Source of the DNA: Anaeromicropila populeti
GTDB taxonomy: Bacteria; Bacillota; Clostridia; Lachnospirales; Lachnospiraceae
Assembly: GCF_900112775.1 (NCBI RefSeq)
Contig: NZ_FOYZ01000010.1
Location: 62,001 to 126,000, forward strand
DNA length: 64,000 bases
Direction: 5' to 3'
Shown here piece by piece: positions 43,113-52,043 of the stretch. The translations under genes were made by a program, and so were the position numbers. A model generated the notes under the pieces. The model searched no databases and was not told the origin of the DNA. It was given only the letters and a program-made list of their open reading frames with translations. The stretch's first letter is position 1; each line of letters starts with the position of its first letter.

Positions 43113-44657
43113 ATGACGGTGGGATATGTGCGGTTATCAAGGGATGATGACAAGAGAAATTATGTATCAATTCAAAATCAAAAATTAATAATAGAACAGT
43201 TTGCCAGCCGCCAGGGAATAAAAATCGACTGTTGGTATGAGGATGATGGATTCTCAGGATATAGTCTGCAGCGACCTGGCTTTTCAAAATTGATGAACGA
43301 TATGGAAACAGTGGTTGATACTGTTATTGCAAAGGATTTGTCCCGAATTGGCAGACATAATGCAAAAGTATTGTTGCTGTTAGATGAATTGAAGGAACGG
43401 GGCAAACGGCTGCTGCTTGTAGATGATGAGTATGATACATGGAAAGATTCAGACGATTTAATCGGGATAAAAACCTGGTATAATGAAAGGTATGTAAAGG
43501 ATGCCAGCAAAAAAATTAAAAATGTTTTAAAAGCAAAGCAAATAGAAGGTACGCTTATGATAGGGGTTCCATTCGGATATGAAAGAAAGGAGCAAAGTAA
43601 AGCAGAGATACAGGTCGTTGAAAAGGAAGCAGTGGTAATTCGTCATATTTTTGATCTATATTTACAAGGTGCAGGTTATCGAAGAATTGCAGGAATTTTA
43701 AACGAGAAGGAAATCGATACACCGTCCATGATGATCCGAGAGAGGGCATTAGCTAACGGAAAGCTGTTAAACCGCAAGGTGGTGCTAGAATGGTCAGAAC
43801 GAATGGTTTCGGATATTTTAAAAAATGATTTTTATATTGGTAATTACAGACTCCATAAGAGGACACGTAGTAATATTCATGGAGTGGATCACCGGGTACC
43901 AGAGGAAGAGCAATTTCTTTTTCCTAATCATCATAAGGCAATTATCAGTGTAAATCAATTTGAATTAGTACAGGAAATAATGGAAAAAAGAATTCGAAAT
44001 AGGTACCGGAGCCAGAGAAAGGAAATCAGTTTATTTGGTGGATGCTTGTACTGTAAGGATTGCGGAAACCGTCTGACCGTAATCCACGGTAAGCAAAATA
44101 GTTATGCCTGCAATACCTACCAGTCAAAGGGAAAACAATATTGTGAATACTCACATCGTATAAACGAAAATGACTTGGTAGAGGATTTAATGGAATATAT
44201 TAAAATGCTGAAGAATAATTTAGAGTCTGTGCTTTTGGGGCTGGAACAGAAGGGTGTGGATAAAATAAAGCAACGAAAAAATAGTCAAGGAAAGGAATTA
44301 CGAGAAGAAATCGCTGAACATAAAAGGCAGCTGAAGATGCTAGTAAGGCAAAGGGTGAAGGAATGTTCCATATGTCCAGAAAGAGAAGAACTTATTAAGG
44401 AGGCGTTTCTTTCCTTACAAGAGGAGTTGATAGGAAAAATTAAATTAAAGGAAAGGAAACTTAGAGAAATAGAAGGATGGGGAGCGGAATATAAGGGAAG
44501 TAAAGGAACAGAAACGCTAGAAGAAATACTGGAACGTATGATAGAAAACAAAAGTCTTGCGCGGAAAGATATTGAAATTTTTGTGGAAAAGATTCTGGTA
44601 GATAAGAATGGATTTCCTGAAATCATTTTACGACATGAGTGGAACTGGTTAAATTAA
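43113..44657 (+). CDS. large serine recombinase of element B
   Basis: 514 residues. Resolvase domain with YVRLSRDD (nucleophile Ser9) and KDLSRIGRH; recombinase domain (GVPFGYERKE, ILNEKEIDTPS, ILKNDFYIGNYRLHKR); zinc ribbon GGCLYCKDCGNRLTV with later YACNTYQS; a C-terminal coiled coil (LEQKGVDKIKQRKNSQ onward). It differs clearly in sequence from the recombinase of element A. GAGGTAAAAAT precedes the ATG. Its 3' end faces the right boundary. Confidence 0.92.
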   Translation: MTVGYVRLSRDDDKRNYVSIQNQKLIIEQFASRQGIKIDCWYEDDGFSGYSLQRPGFSKLMNDMETVVDTVIAKDLSRIGRHNAKVLLLLDELKERGKRLLLVDDEYDTWKDSDDLIGIKTWYNERYVKDASKKIKNVLKAKQIEGTLMIGVPFGYERKEQSKAEIQVVEKEAVVIRHIFDLYLQGAGYRRIAGILNEKEIDTPSMMIRERALANGKLLNRKVVLEWSERMVSDILKNDFYIGNYRLHKRTRSNIHGVDHRVPEEEQFLFPNHHKAIISVNQFELVQEIMEKRIRNRYRSQRKEISLFGGCLYCKDCGNRLTVIHGKQNSYACNTYQSKGKQYCEYSHRINENDLVEDLMEYIKMLKNNLESVLLGLEQKGVDKIKQRKNSQGKELREEIAEHKRQLKMLVRQRVKECSICPEREELIKEAFLSLQEELIGKIKLKERKLREIEGWGAEYKGSKGTETLEEILERMIENKSLARKDIEIFVEKILVDKNGFPEIILRHEWNWLN

Positions 44658-44673
44658 TTTCTAGTACCTTGGC

Positions 44674-44683
44674 GGGCAGGTGG
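44674..44683 (+). repeat. right attachment-like core of element B
   Basis: GGGCAGGTGG, the exact partner of 41124-41133, immediately before the resumed coding sequence of the binding protein. Confidence 0.85.
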
Positions 44684-44684
44684 T

Positions 44685-45251
44685 ATGCCACAAATGGTTT
44701 TTGAATATATCTTAAAGAAAAATAATATTGATCCTAAGAAAGAGGTATCGATTATTCAAAACATTGATTTTGGGCTGACAGCGGAAGCTTTTGCCTCTGG
44801 AGATGAAGATTATACAATTGAATTTGAACCTTCCGCGGAAGCTTTAGAAGCTGAGAAAAAAGGAAAGGTTGTTGCATCATTGGGTGTGGAAAGCGGGCTT
44901 GTTCCATATACGGCATACTGTGCAAAAAAGAGCTATCTAAATAAAAATCCTGAAATCATTCAGGGATTTGTAAATGCAATTCAAAAAGGACTGGAATTTG
45001 TTGCAGAAAATACACCTGAAACAATTGCTGACGTAATTCAGCCGCAGTTTCCAGAAACAAAAAAAGAATCTCTTGTAAATATTGTGACAAGGTATTATAA
45101 TCAAAATACTTGGAAGGAAAACAGCATTTTTGAGGAAGAAAGTTTTCTTTTGCTGGAAGATATTTTAATGGAGGCAGAAGTTTTGGAAGAAAAGGTTCCA
45201 TATGAAAATCTGGTAACAACAGAATTTTCGCAGGCTGCCATAAAAGAATAA
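44685..45251 (+). CDS. NMT1/ABC-type substrate-binding protein, 3' part of an interrupted gene
   Basis: 188 residues. It resumes the periplasmic-binding fold in the frame of the 5' part: MPQMVFEYILKKNNIDP, GLVPYTAYCAKKSYLN, NPEIIQGFVNAIQKGLEFV. The ATG at 44685 has no ribosome-binding site and is just the internal methionine of the original protein. Alone it lacks the signal peptide and the N-lobe. The downstream MATE gene starts 12 bp after its stop. Confidence 0.85.
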   Translation: MPQMVFEYILKKNNIDPKKEVSIIQNIDFGLTAEAFASGDEDYTIEFEPSAEALEAEKKGKVVASLGVESGLVPYTAYCAKKSYLNKNPEIIQGFVNAIQKGLEFVAENTPETIADVIQPQFPETKKESLVNIVTRYYNQNTWKENSIFEEESFLLLEDILMEAEVLEEKVPYENLVTTEFSQAAIKE

Positions 45252-45262
45252 GGAGTGTTTAA

Positions 45263-46654
45263 ATGAAGGATACAAAAGAAACAGGAAGCAGTATTGTCCT
45301 TTCAAAAGAACAGAACAGAGCATTTTATCAAAAAGTGTTTGCTCTGGTAATCCCTATGGCATTGCAGAATCTGATTAATGTAGGGGTTACCGCAGCAGAC
45401 GTTTTTATGTTAGGGAAGGTAAGCGAAGTGGTGCTTTCTGCTTCTTCTCTGGCGGGGCAGATTCAGTTTATTATGACTCTGATTTTTTTTGGAATTACAT
45501 CAGGAGCCGCAGTTCTTACTGCTCAATACTGGGGAAAACGGGATACAAGGAGTATCGAAAAGGTAATTGGCATGGCTCTTGCTATTTCAATCTCAGCAGC
45601 CGTTTTATTCACAGCAGCAACTCAATTATTTCCTTATGAAATTATGAGAATATTTACCGATGAAGAGAGTGTCATAAAAGAAGGCGTTAAATATTTAAGA
45701 ATCGTTTCGGTTTCTTATGTATTTTTATCCGTTACCATGGTTTACCTTAACATAATAAGAAGTATTGAGAGAGTGATGATTTCAACCATTGTATATTTAA
45801 TATCACTTTTGGTAAATGTGTCATTGAACTATATATTCATATTTGGACATTTTGGTTCTCCTAAGATGGGAATTGCCGGGGCTGCAACAGCCACCTTGAT
45901 TGCAAGAATAGTGGAATTCATTATAGTATTTATATATGCACATATTGTGAATCAAACAGTAAAGGTACGGATTCGCTATTTATTTAAATTTGACAGAATA
46001 TTAGGCAGAGATTTTTTGGTGTATTCTCTTCCAGTTATTATGAATGAATTATTGTGGGGAGCAGGAACTTCTACGAATACGGCTATTATTGGACATCTGG
46101 GGAGTTCTGCCGTTGCGGCAAATTCGATTGCCCAGGTGGCGAGACAGCTGGCAACCATTGTATGTTTTGGACTATGTAATGCAACTGCTATTATTTTGGG
46201 GAAAATAATAGGAGAGCAGAAATATGGGCTGGCAGAAATATATGCAAAAAAATTTGTAAGGTTAAGTATTTTGTTTGGTGCTTTTGCAGCAGCCTGTATT
46301 CTGATTTCAAGGCCTTTTATACTAAATTATATGGTATTGTCAGAGGAAGCAAGAGATTATGTGATATTTATGTTTTATGTTATGTCATATTTTACAGCAG
46401 CTCAGGCATTTAATGCTACCATAATAGTAGGAGTGCTGAGGGCTGGCGGCGATACAAAAATCGGAATGGTTATTGATGCGTCAACTATGTGGGGCGGTTC
46501 GATACTAATAGGAGCATTGGCAGCATTTGTAATGAAATGGCCAGTTGAAATCGTATATCTGTTTCTTATGAGCGATGAACTTATTAAGCTTCCTATATCT
46601 ACAATGCGGTATAAGAAAAGGATATGGCTGAAGAATGTAACAAGACAGATGTAA
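45263..46654 (+). CDS. MATE-family multidrug/sodium efflux protein
   Basis: 463 residues with twelve membrane segments. The N-terminal VIPMALQNLINVGVTAADVF and the middle SLPVIMNELLWGAGTSTNT are the two homologous MATE half-signatures. It exports cationic compounds using a Na+ or H+ gradient; the substrate is not readable. AAGGAG precedes the ATG. Co-transcribed with the interrupted binding-protein gene if transcription passes through or after excision. Confidence 0.88.
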   Translation: MKDTKETGSSIVLSKEQNRAFYQKVFALVIPMALQNLINVGVTAADVFMLGKVSEVVLSASSLAGQIQFIMTLIFFGITSGAAVLTAQYWGKRDTRSIEKVIGMALAISISAAVLFTAATQLFPYEIMRIFTDEESVIKEGVKYLRIVSVSYVFLSVTMVYLNIIRSIERVMISTIVYLISLLVNVSLNYIFIFGHFGSPKMGIAGAATATLIARIVEFIIVFIYAHIVNQTVKVRIRYLFKFDRILGRDFLVYSLPVIMNELLWGAGTSTNTAIIGHLGSSAVAANSIAQVARQLATIVCFGLCNATAIILGKIIGEQKYGLAEIYAKKFVRLSILFGAFAAACILISRPFILNYMVLSEEARDYVIFMFYVMSYFTAAQAFNATIIVGVLRAGGDTKIGMVIDASTMWGGSILIGALAAFVMKWPVEIVYLFLMSDELIKLPISTMRYKKRIWLKNVTRQM

Positions 46655-46663
46655 TGTTTAAAT

Positions 46664-46709
46664 AAAAAAACACCTGAAAACACAAAAAGTGTTTATCAGG
46701 TGTTTTTTT
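46664..46709. terminator. strong bidirectional terminator
   Basis: AAAAAAACACCTGA-AAACAC and GTGTTT-ATCAGGTGTTTTTTT form a long stem around AAAAA, with T tracts on both strands. It separates the convergent MATE gene and the acidic membrane-protein gene. Confidence 0.9.
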
Positions 46710-46712
46710 CAG

Positions 46713-47003
46713 CTATTCAGCTTCAGCGTCGTTTTCAGCAGGTTCAGCGGCATCAGAGTCTACCTCTACAACTTCATCATCCTCGAAGAAATCATCATCA
46801 AAATCATCATCAAAATCATCATCAAAATCTTCAAGATAATCTGGTGTGAAATATCTGTAAACTGCATAAGCAATTGCAGCCACAGCGGCTACAGCACCAA
46901 TTACTGCTAATATCCAAACAATAGCGTTTTTCTTCTGCTCTTGCTCTCTTTTTCCAAGTAATTCATTAAGTTTAGCTGAAATATCATCAAATTTATTACC
47001 CAC
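46713..47003 (-). CDS. small membrane protein with acidic DDDF repeats
   Basis: 96 residues: a helical N-terminus (MGNKFDDISAKLNELLGKRE), one membrane helix (about 28-48), then an acidic tail with repeated FDDD units and a Glu/Asp/Ala-rich end. The start is GTG at 47003 with AAAGGA upstream. The repeats are visible in the DNA as tandem ATCATCAAA units. I do not recognise a family. It sits downstream of pcrA on the same strand. Confidence 0.65.
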   Translation of the reverse strand: MGNKFDDISAKLNELLGKREQEQKKNAIVWILAVIGAVAAVAAIAYAVYRYFTPDYLEDFDDDFDDDFDDDFFEDDEVVEVDSDAAEPAENDAEAE

Positions 47004-47094
47004 TATGACACATCCTTTCCTAATAACTGTAGAATATTATAACATAAAAAAAACAAAATACTAAGCTTATTATACCACAAAAAAATGTTTTTTA

Positions 47095-49356
47095 CTAATA
47101 TTTTTTTAATTTTGCAAAACTAGTCATCATTTTTTTAACAGTACCATTGTCAAATGCAACTGTGACTTGAAAATCATTACCAGAAGGAATCAAATCGGTT
47201 ACGGTACCATTCCCAAATTTAATGTGTTTTACAGTATCACCTACAGTGTAATCTGGTGACGAAGCAGATTCACTTTTTGGCAAAGACATCCCCTTTTGGA
47301 TATAAGGTGAGTTCTGAAACAGCTGTCCTGTAGTTTTTGTATTAGAAATCGCACCTCTTATGGTTGTAGTACGCGGAAATCGTGGCTGTAAGGAATTAGA
47401 GGACTGTTTTATTAAATAACGGGGAATTTCCGATACAAAACGGGATGGTTTATTAAATTTCGTTTCCCCATTTTGCATACGCATTCTGGCAGCACTTAGA
47501 GAAAGCTTTTCCATAGCCCGGGTAATTCCGACATAGCATAATCGGCGTTCCTCTTCGATTTCCATGGGATCATCCGATATGATAGTCATGTAGCTTGGGA
47601 AAATTCCATCTTCCATGCCACATAAATAGACATATGGAAATTCCAGGCCCTTGGCGCTATGCAGGGTCATCAATATTACCACATCAGTACTTTCTGCCAC
47701 AGAATCGATATCAGCAACTAAGGAAACCTCTTCTAAAAAGCTGCTAAGAGAAGGCTCCTCTTCACAATTATCCAAATAGGTAACAATTTTATTACGAAAT
47801 TCCTGTATATTTTCAATTCTTGTCTGAGCTTCAATAGTTCCTTCTTCCTCCAGCTCGTCCACATAGCCTGTGGCTTCCAGAATCTCATCATACAAGTCTA
47901 AAATGGAATAATCAGGGCTGTTAAGCTTGGATTTTAATATTTCCATCATGCTGACAAAGGAACTAATTTTACTGCCGCCGCGGTTCATTCCAGGAATATA
48001 ATCAACTTGCTTTAGTGCCTCATAAAAGCTGATATTGTGGCCAATGGCATACTGGTTAATCTTGTCGATGGAAGTCAGGCCGATTCCCCGGCGGGGAACG
48101 TTAATTATTCTTTTTACAGCAAGATCATCCGAAATATTATCAATTGTTTTTAAATAGCAAAGCAAATCCTTGATTTCCTTCCGTTGATAAAAGTTTACAC
48201 CACCAACTAACTTATATGGGATGTTATGCTTTACTAATTTTTCTTCCAGTACACGAGACTGGGCATTGGTTCTATACAAAAGTGCAAACTGGCTGTAACT
48301 TTTCCCTTCATTAGCAACAGCATTTTCAATATCCGCAGCAATTGCTTCTGCTTCTTCATGTTCATTGTCAAATTGAGTAAAGAAAATAGGAGAACCCTCT
48401 TCTTTATCTGTCCAGAGGCTCTTTTGTTTTCTCTCGGTATTACAGTGAATGACTTCGTTTGCCGCAGTTAAAATATTTTTGGTAGAACGATAGTTTTGTT
48501 CTAGCTTAATCACTTTTGTCTGAGGATATTCTGTTTCAAAATTCAAAATATTATAAATATTGGCTCCTCTAAATTTGTAAATAGACTGATCGTCATCTCC
48601 AACAACACAAAGATTATGTTCTGTCTGGCCCTCTTCATTGACTGTAGATGCCAGTGTCCGGATAAGCTGAAATTGTGCTGTGTTAGTATCCTGATACTCG
48701 TCCACCATTATATAACGGAAACGGTTTTGGTAGTAGGATAAAACATCGGGATTGGTACGCAGAAGTTCCACTGTCTTACAAATTAAATCATCAAAATCAA
48801 GGGCGTTATTTTTTTTAAGACGGGCCTGGTATTCTTTGTAGACATCTGATATTTTTTTCTTTCCATAATCGCCGCGGTTATTTTTTTCAAATTCTTCTGG
48901 AGTGATCAAGGAATCCTTTGCATTGGAGATAGCTGCTAAAAGACTCTTTTCCTTGTGAATTTTCGTATCAATATCTAAATACTTACATACTTCACGCATA
49001 AGTGTTTTCTGGTCATCACTGTCATAAATGGTAAAATTCGTAGTGTAACCAATCCGGTCAATGTATCTTCTTAAAATGCGGACGCAAGTAGAATGAAAAG
49101 TGCTGACCCAGATATTTTCTGAACCATAGCCAACAATGTTATCAACTCGTTCACGCATTTCTTTGGCAGCCTTATTGGTAAAGGTAATAGCTAAAATATT
49201 CCACGGGTTAACCCCCAGCTCATCTATTAAATATGCAATTCTATGTGTTAAGACTCTTGTCTTTCCTGAACCAGCACCTGCCAGAATCAGCAGTGGCCCC
49301 CTATTATGTTTCACAGCTTTTAACTGTTCTGGGTTTAGTGTATCATAAATGCTCAT
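47095..49356 (-). CDS. pcrA: ATP-dependent DNA helicase PcrA (UvrD/Rep family)
   Basis: 753 residues, SF1A 3'-5' helicase. Motif I AGAGSGKT (about 25-32), Ia ITFTNKAA, II VDEYQDTN, III GDDDQSIYKFRG, IV EQNYRSTKNIL, V MTLHSAKGLEFPYVYL, VI VGITRAMEKLSLS, and a C-terminal Tudor-like domain (TVGDTVKHIKFGNGTVTDL) that in PcrA contacts RNA polymerase. It works in repair and displacement of proteins from DNA. No ribosomal or ligase gene is adjacent here. Confidence 0.96.
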   Translation of the reverse strand: MSIYDTLNPEQLKAVKHNRGPLLILAGAGSGKTRVLTHRIAYLIDELGVNPWNILAITFTNKAAKEMRERVDNIVGYGSENIWVSTFHSTCVRILRRYIDRIGYTTNFTIYDSDDQKTLMREVCKYLDIDTKIHKEKSLLAAISNAKDSLITPEEFEKNNRGDYGKKKISDVYKEYQARLKKNNALDFDDLICKTVELLRTNPDVLSYYQNRFRYIMVDEYQDTNTAQFQLIRTLASTVNEEGQTEHNLCVVGDDDQSIYKFRGANIYNILNFETEYPQTKVIKLEQNYRSTKNILTAANEVIHCNTERKQKSLWTDKEEGSPIFFTQFDNEHEEAEAIAADIENAVANEGKSYSQFALLYRTNAQSRVLEEKLVKHNIPYKLVGGVNFYQRKEIKDLLCYLKTIDNISDDLAVKRIINVPRRGIGLTSIDKINQYAIGHNISFYEALKQVDYIPGMNRGGSKISSFVSMMEILKSKLNSPDYSILDLYDEILEATGYVDELEEEGTIEAQTRIENIQEFRNKIVTYLDNCEEEPSLSSFLEEVSLVADIDSVAESTDVVILMTLHSAKGLEFPYVYLCGMEDGIFPSYMTIISDDPMEIEEERRLCYVGITRAMEKLSLSAARMRMQNGETKFNKPSRFVSEIPRYLIKQSSNSLQPRFPRTTTIRGAISNTKTTGQLFQNSPYIQKGMSLPKSESASSPDYTVGDTVKHIKFGNGTVTDLIPSGNDFQVTVAFDNGTVKKMMTSFAKLKKY

Positions 49357-49488
49357 TGCAGCCTCCCAAAATACGATTTTTTACAAACATACGTTTTAAT
49401 TATAGCATTGGTTCATAGGTTTTACAACAAAAAAATGGCTTGTAATACAGTAATAAATACTATATAATGTAGCATAGAGGTGATTATA

Positions 49489-50157
49489 TTGGCAACAACC
49501 AATGAGGAATATATCCGTGCTATATTAAAGAATCTCAGGGGCATGGACTATATTAAGCCAGACGAGATACCAAATATTGAGTTGTATATGGATCAGGTAA
49601 CAACATTTATGGACAAGCATTTGAAGTCATCAAAGAGATATGAGGATGATAAAATGCTGACAAAGACCATGATTAATAATTATACAAAAAATAATTTGCT
49701 GCCTTCTCCTAACAAGAAAAAGTATTCAAAAGAGCATATGTTACTTTTGATTTTCATCTATTATTTTAAGAGTTTTCTATCAATAAGCGATATACAGAAT
49801 ATTTTTGATCCGCTGACGGAAAAGTTTTATGAAGGTAATAAAAAGTTTAATCTTGAGGACATTTATAAAGAGGTATATAAGCTTGAGAAGGAACAGGTGG
49901 ATTCCCTTTCAAAGGATGTAATTAGAAAATATGAAAAAGCAGAGCGGGTAATGACAGACAAAGAGAAAAATGAAGAAAGTGAATTTTTAGTTACTTTCTA
50001 TTTTATTTGTATGTTAAGCTTTGATGTTTATGTGAAAAAGATGATTATTGAAAAGATGATTGATGAAAAGCTGGTTCCGATGGCATCCAAGAAGGAAAAA
50101 GAGAAAGAAAAGCCGAAAGAGAAAGAGAAAGAGAAACCAAAAGAAAAGAAAGTATAA
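49489..50157 (+). CDS. DUF1836 domain protein
   Basis: About 222 residues. The DUF1836 core (about 18-180) has a MerR-like HTH pattern: LTKTMINNYTKNNLLP and KKYSKEHMLLLIFIYYFKSFLSI. The tail is a low-complexity run of Lys, Glu and Pro. The start is taken as TTG 49489 because GAGGTGAT lies just upstream of it; a GTG at 49480 also opens the frame. Role unknown; it may be DNA-binding. Confidence 0.8.
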   Translation: MATTNEEYIRAILKNLRGMDYIKPDEIPNIELYMDQVTTFMDKHLKSSKRYEDDKMLTKTMINNYTKNNLLPSPNKKKYSKEHMLLLIFIYYFKSFLSISDIQNIFDPLTEKFYEGNKKFNLEDIYKEVYKLEKEQVDSLSKDVIRKYEKAERVMTDKEKNEESEFLVTFYFICMLSFDVYVKKMIIEKMIDEKLVPMASKKEKEKEKPKEKEKEKPKEKKV

Positions 50158-50162
50158 AGAAT

Positions 50163-50204
50163 AAAAGGATTGTACCTAGCAATTAAGTGGGGCAATCCTT
50201 TTTT
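50163..50204. terminator. terminator between DUF1836 and YerC-like genes
   Basis: AAAAGGATTG / CAATCCTTTTTT, a 10-bp stem with a 20-nt loop and a T tract on the plus strand; the A-rich arm makes it usable on the minus strand. Confidence 0.8.
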
Positions 50205-50234
50205 GCGTATCATGATGAGCCAGTGAAATAGCAG

Positions 50235-50549
50235 TTAAGCATCTTCCTTCTGAGGCTCCTCTAAATTTAATATTCTTTTAAATACCATATCATATCCATC
50301 ATTCCCATAGTTTAACGAACGGTTTACCCTGCTGATGGTTGCAGTAGAAGCACCTGTTTTCTCTGCAATTTCTAAGTATGTTTTATGTTCACGCAGCATT
50401 TTAGCTACTTCAAATCGTTGGGATAAAGAAAGTAATTCATTTATGGTACAAATATCTTCAAAAAAGATATAACATTCCTCTGGCGTTTTTAAGCTTAATA
50501 TTGCTTCAAACAAGAAATCAACGGAGGGAGTCTTAATTTTTTTATTCAC
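50235..50549 (-). CDS. TrpR-like transcriptional regulator, YerC/YecD family
   Basis: 104 residues, full family length. The HTH is in EICTINELLSLSQRFEVAKML and KTYLEIAEKTGASTATISRVNRSLNYG, typical of YerC/YecD. The start is GTG with GAGGAGAAC upstream. In B. subtilis the yerC gene lies near pcrA, as here. Target operators and ligand are unknown. Confidence 0.85.
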   Translation of the reverse strand: MNKKIKTPSVDFLFEAILSLKTPEECYIFFEDICTINELLSLSQRFEVAKMLREHKTYLEIAEKTGASTATISRVNRSLNYGNDGYDMVFKRILNLEEPQKEDA

Positions 50550-50651
50550 GCGTTCTCCTCTTTTCCTTATATGGATTAGGTCGGAAGACCTCTTTTTTAG
50601 CTATTATTTTACCATAGTAAAGTTGTAAAGTAAAGAGTGCTTTCGGGTAAG

Positions 50652-51383
50652 TTATTGAAAAATACCTTCTGGTACATTGGTCAAATATTCTTTTATTAAA
50701 TCCATGTTGCAGTTTGCAATTAACTGAACTGGAAAATTGACTTCCTCTATAACTTCTTCTGCGTATTTAAAATTTGCAATGTCATAGCAGATATGCGCAT
50801 CACTTCCTAGCATAATTGGGACGCTAAGTTCTTTGCAAAGGGTCAGATAGGTTTTAATGTTTTCTCTTGAATTGGAACGGAAGCTTGTAGGAGCAATAGA
50901 ACTATTGTTTACTTCAAGAAGAACATGACTGGCTTTTGCCCCTTGAACTAATTTTTCATAATCTACTGGAATGCGGGAATCATCAGGATGGCCTATAATA
51001 TTTATATTTGGATTCTTCATCGCATTGAGATAGGCGCGGGTATTTTCTTCCACCGTACCAGCTTTAAAACAAGGCTGGTGCAAACTGGCAATCACAATAT
51101 CTAGTCGCCTTGCCAAATCGTCGTAGATATCAATCGTTCCATTATAATCAATAATATTGGCTTCTGCTCCCAACAGAAGGGTAAAGCTATCATATTTCCT
51201 TGGAATAATCCGTAAATTCTCAAAATAAAATGCATGGCACGTTCCAGGCATGCTAGGAGCGTGTTCAGTTACACTTAAAATAGGTAATTCCTTCTTCTGG
51301 GCCATTTCAATCATCTCATGAAGTGTGCTGTAAGCATGTCCGCTGGCTATAGTATGGGTGTGGGAATCTATTAAATATTTCAT
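50652..51383 (-). CDS. PHP-domain phosphatase, YcdX-like
   Basis: 243 residues. It has the PHP metal-site pattern DSHTHTIASGHAYSTL, VTEHAPSMPG, GAEANII, ASLHQP, IIGHPDDSR, and a final SDAHIC. The trinuclear-metal YcdX group hydrolyses small phosphorylated compounds. GGAAGTGA precedes the ATG. Substrate unknown. Confidence 0.85.
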   Translation of the reverse strand: MKYLIDSHTHTIASGHAYSTLHEMIEMAQKKELPILSVTEHAPSMPGTCHAFYFENLRIIPRKYDSFTLLLGAEANIIDYNGTIDIYDDLARRLDIVIASLHQPCFKAGTVEENTRAYLNAMKNPNINIIGHPDDSRIPVDYEKLVQGAKASHVLLEVNNSSIAPTSFRSNSRENIKTYLTLCKELSVPIMLGSDAHICYDIANFKYAEEVIEEVNFPVQLIANCNMDLIKEYLTNVPEGIFQ

Positions 51384-51575
51384 AAGGTCACTTCCGTTTC
51401 ATTATTTTTTTATTCAAATAGTTTTCTTTCTTATTATAATGAACTCTTTTCAAAATAACAAGTAATTCTAAGGGATTTTTAACTGACAGAGAGCACAAGA
51501 AATGTTATTGACGATTTTAGTCATTAATAGTAAAATGAATAAGTGATAGCATGAAAGAGACGGGGGGAACAGGAT

Positions 51576-51974
51576 TTGAATAAAGGAAATAATGCTTTGT
51601 ATTCATTTTTGGGTGGACTAGCAATGCTTGTTGTGGGACTCTATTTTTTTATGAATAAGGTTACAGTCACTTCTTATTTTTTTCAAGGAGTAAGATTTGG
51701 AAGATTTGATGTGGCAGGTGGAGTTATTGTGGTTCCGCTAATTATCGGTGTGGTGATAGTATTTGCAAATCCAGATTCCATTGTCGGGAAAATAGTATGT
51801 GGTTTGGGTGTTTTATTAATTGTAGCATCAATTATCAGTACGACTCACCTACAACTGAATCAAATGACTTTATTTGAATGGATTTTGTATATGGTGCTTA
51901 TTTTTGGAGGAACAGGATTACTTGCAAGGGTTTTGTTTCAGGGCTCAGGTAATAAGAAGGATAAGAATAATTAG
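51576..51974 (+). CDS. small four-helix membrane protein
   Basis: 132 residues from a TTG start with a purine-rich upstream region. Four hydrophobic segments (about 10-27, 48-65, 72-92, 105-122) and short polar loops, C-terminal basic tail. No recognised family. It precedes rlmD by 70 bp, separated by a hairpin (51992-52016). Confidence 0.6.
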   Translation: MNKGNNALYSFLGGLAMLVVGLYFFMNKVTVTSYFFQGVRFGRFDVAGGVIVVPLIIGVVIVFANPDSIVGKIVCGLGVLLIVASIISTTHLQLNQMTLFEWILYMVLIFGGTGLLARVLFQGSGNKKDKNN

Positions 51975-51991
51975 GAATGGTGTCTACATAG

Positions 51992-52020
51992 GGCGTATGG
52001 TCGTGTGCCATATGCCTGTT
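51992..52020 (+). terminator. hairpin between membrane-protein gene and rlmD
   Basis: GGCGTATGG / CCATATGCC, 9-bp stem with one G-T wobble and a 7-nt loop, followed by TGTTTATT. Confidence 0.55.
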
Positions 52021-52043
52021 TATTCGAATAGAAGGAGCAGATT

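Larger units (their letters stand above)
41124..44683. mobile_element. element B: 3.55-kb serine-recombinase element with PTS relay cargo
   Basis: Bounded by an exact 10-bp direct repeat at the breakpoint of the binding-protein gene. It contains, on the minus strand, licT-EIIB-HPr with promoter, RAT and terminator, and on the plus strand a 66-codon ORF and a large serine recombinase whose 3' end lies 17 bp from the right repeat. Excision at the repeat rebuilds a single frame of about 331 codons (VIGGRAGG joined to MPQMVFEYI). No transfer or phage genes are present. Confidence 0.85.

Noticed and set aside
7541-44683. Phase-variation inversion by the serine recombinases
   Set aside because: In both elements the core repeats are direct, not inverted, so the expected products are excision and integration.
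46750-46830. Short tandem repeat as a possible CRISPR
   Set aside because: 9-bp units without spacers, lying within a coding frame for FDDD repeats.
50578-50598. AGGTC-GGAA-GACCT hairpin with T tract on the plus strand
   Set aside because: It lies between two minus-strand genes with no plus-strand transcript to terminate; possibly a leader hairpin, not called.
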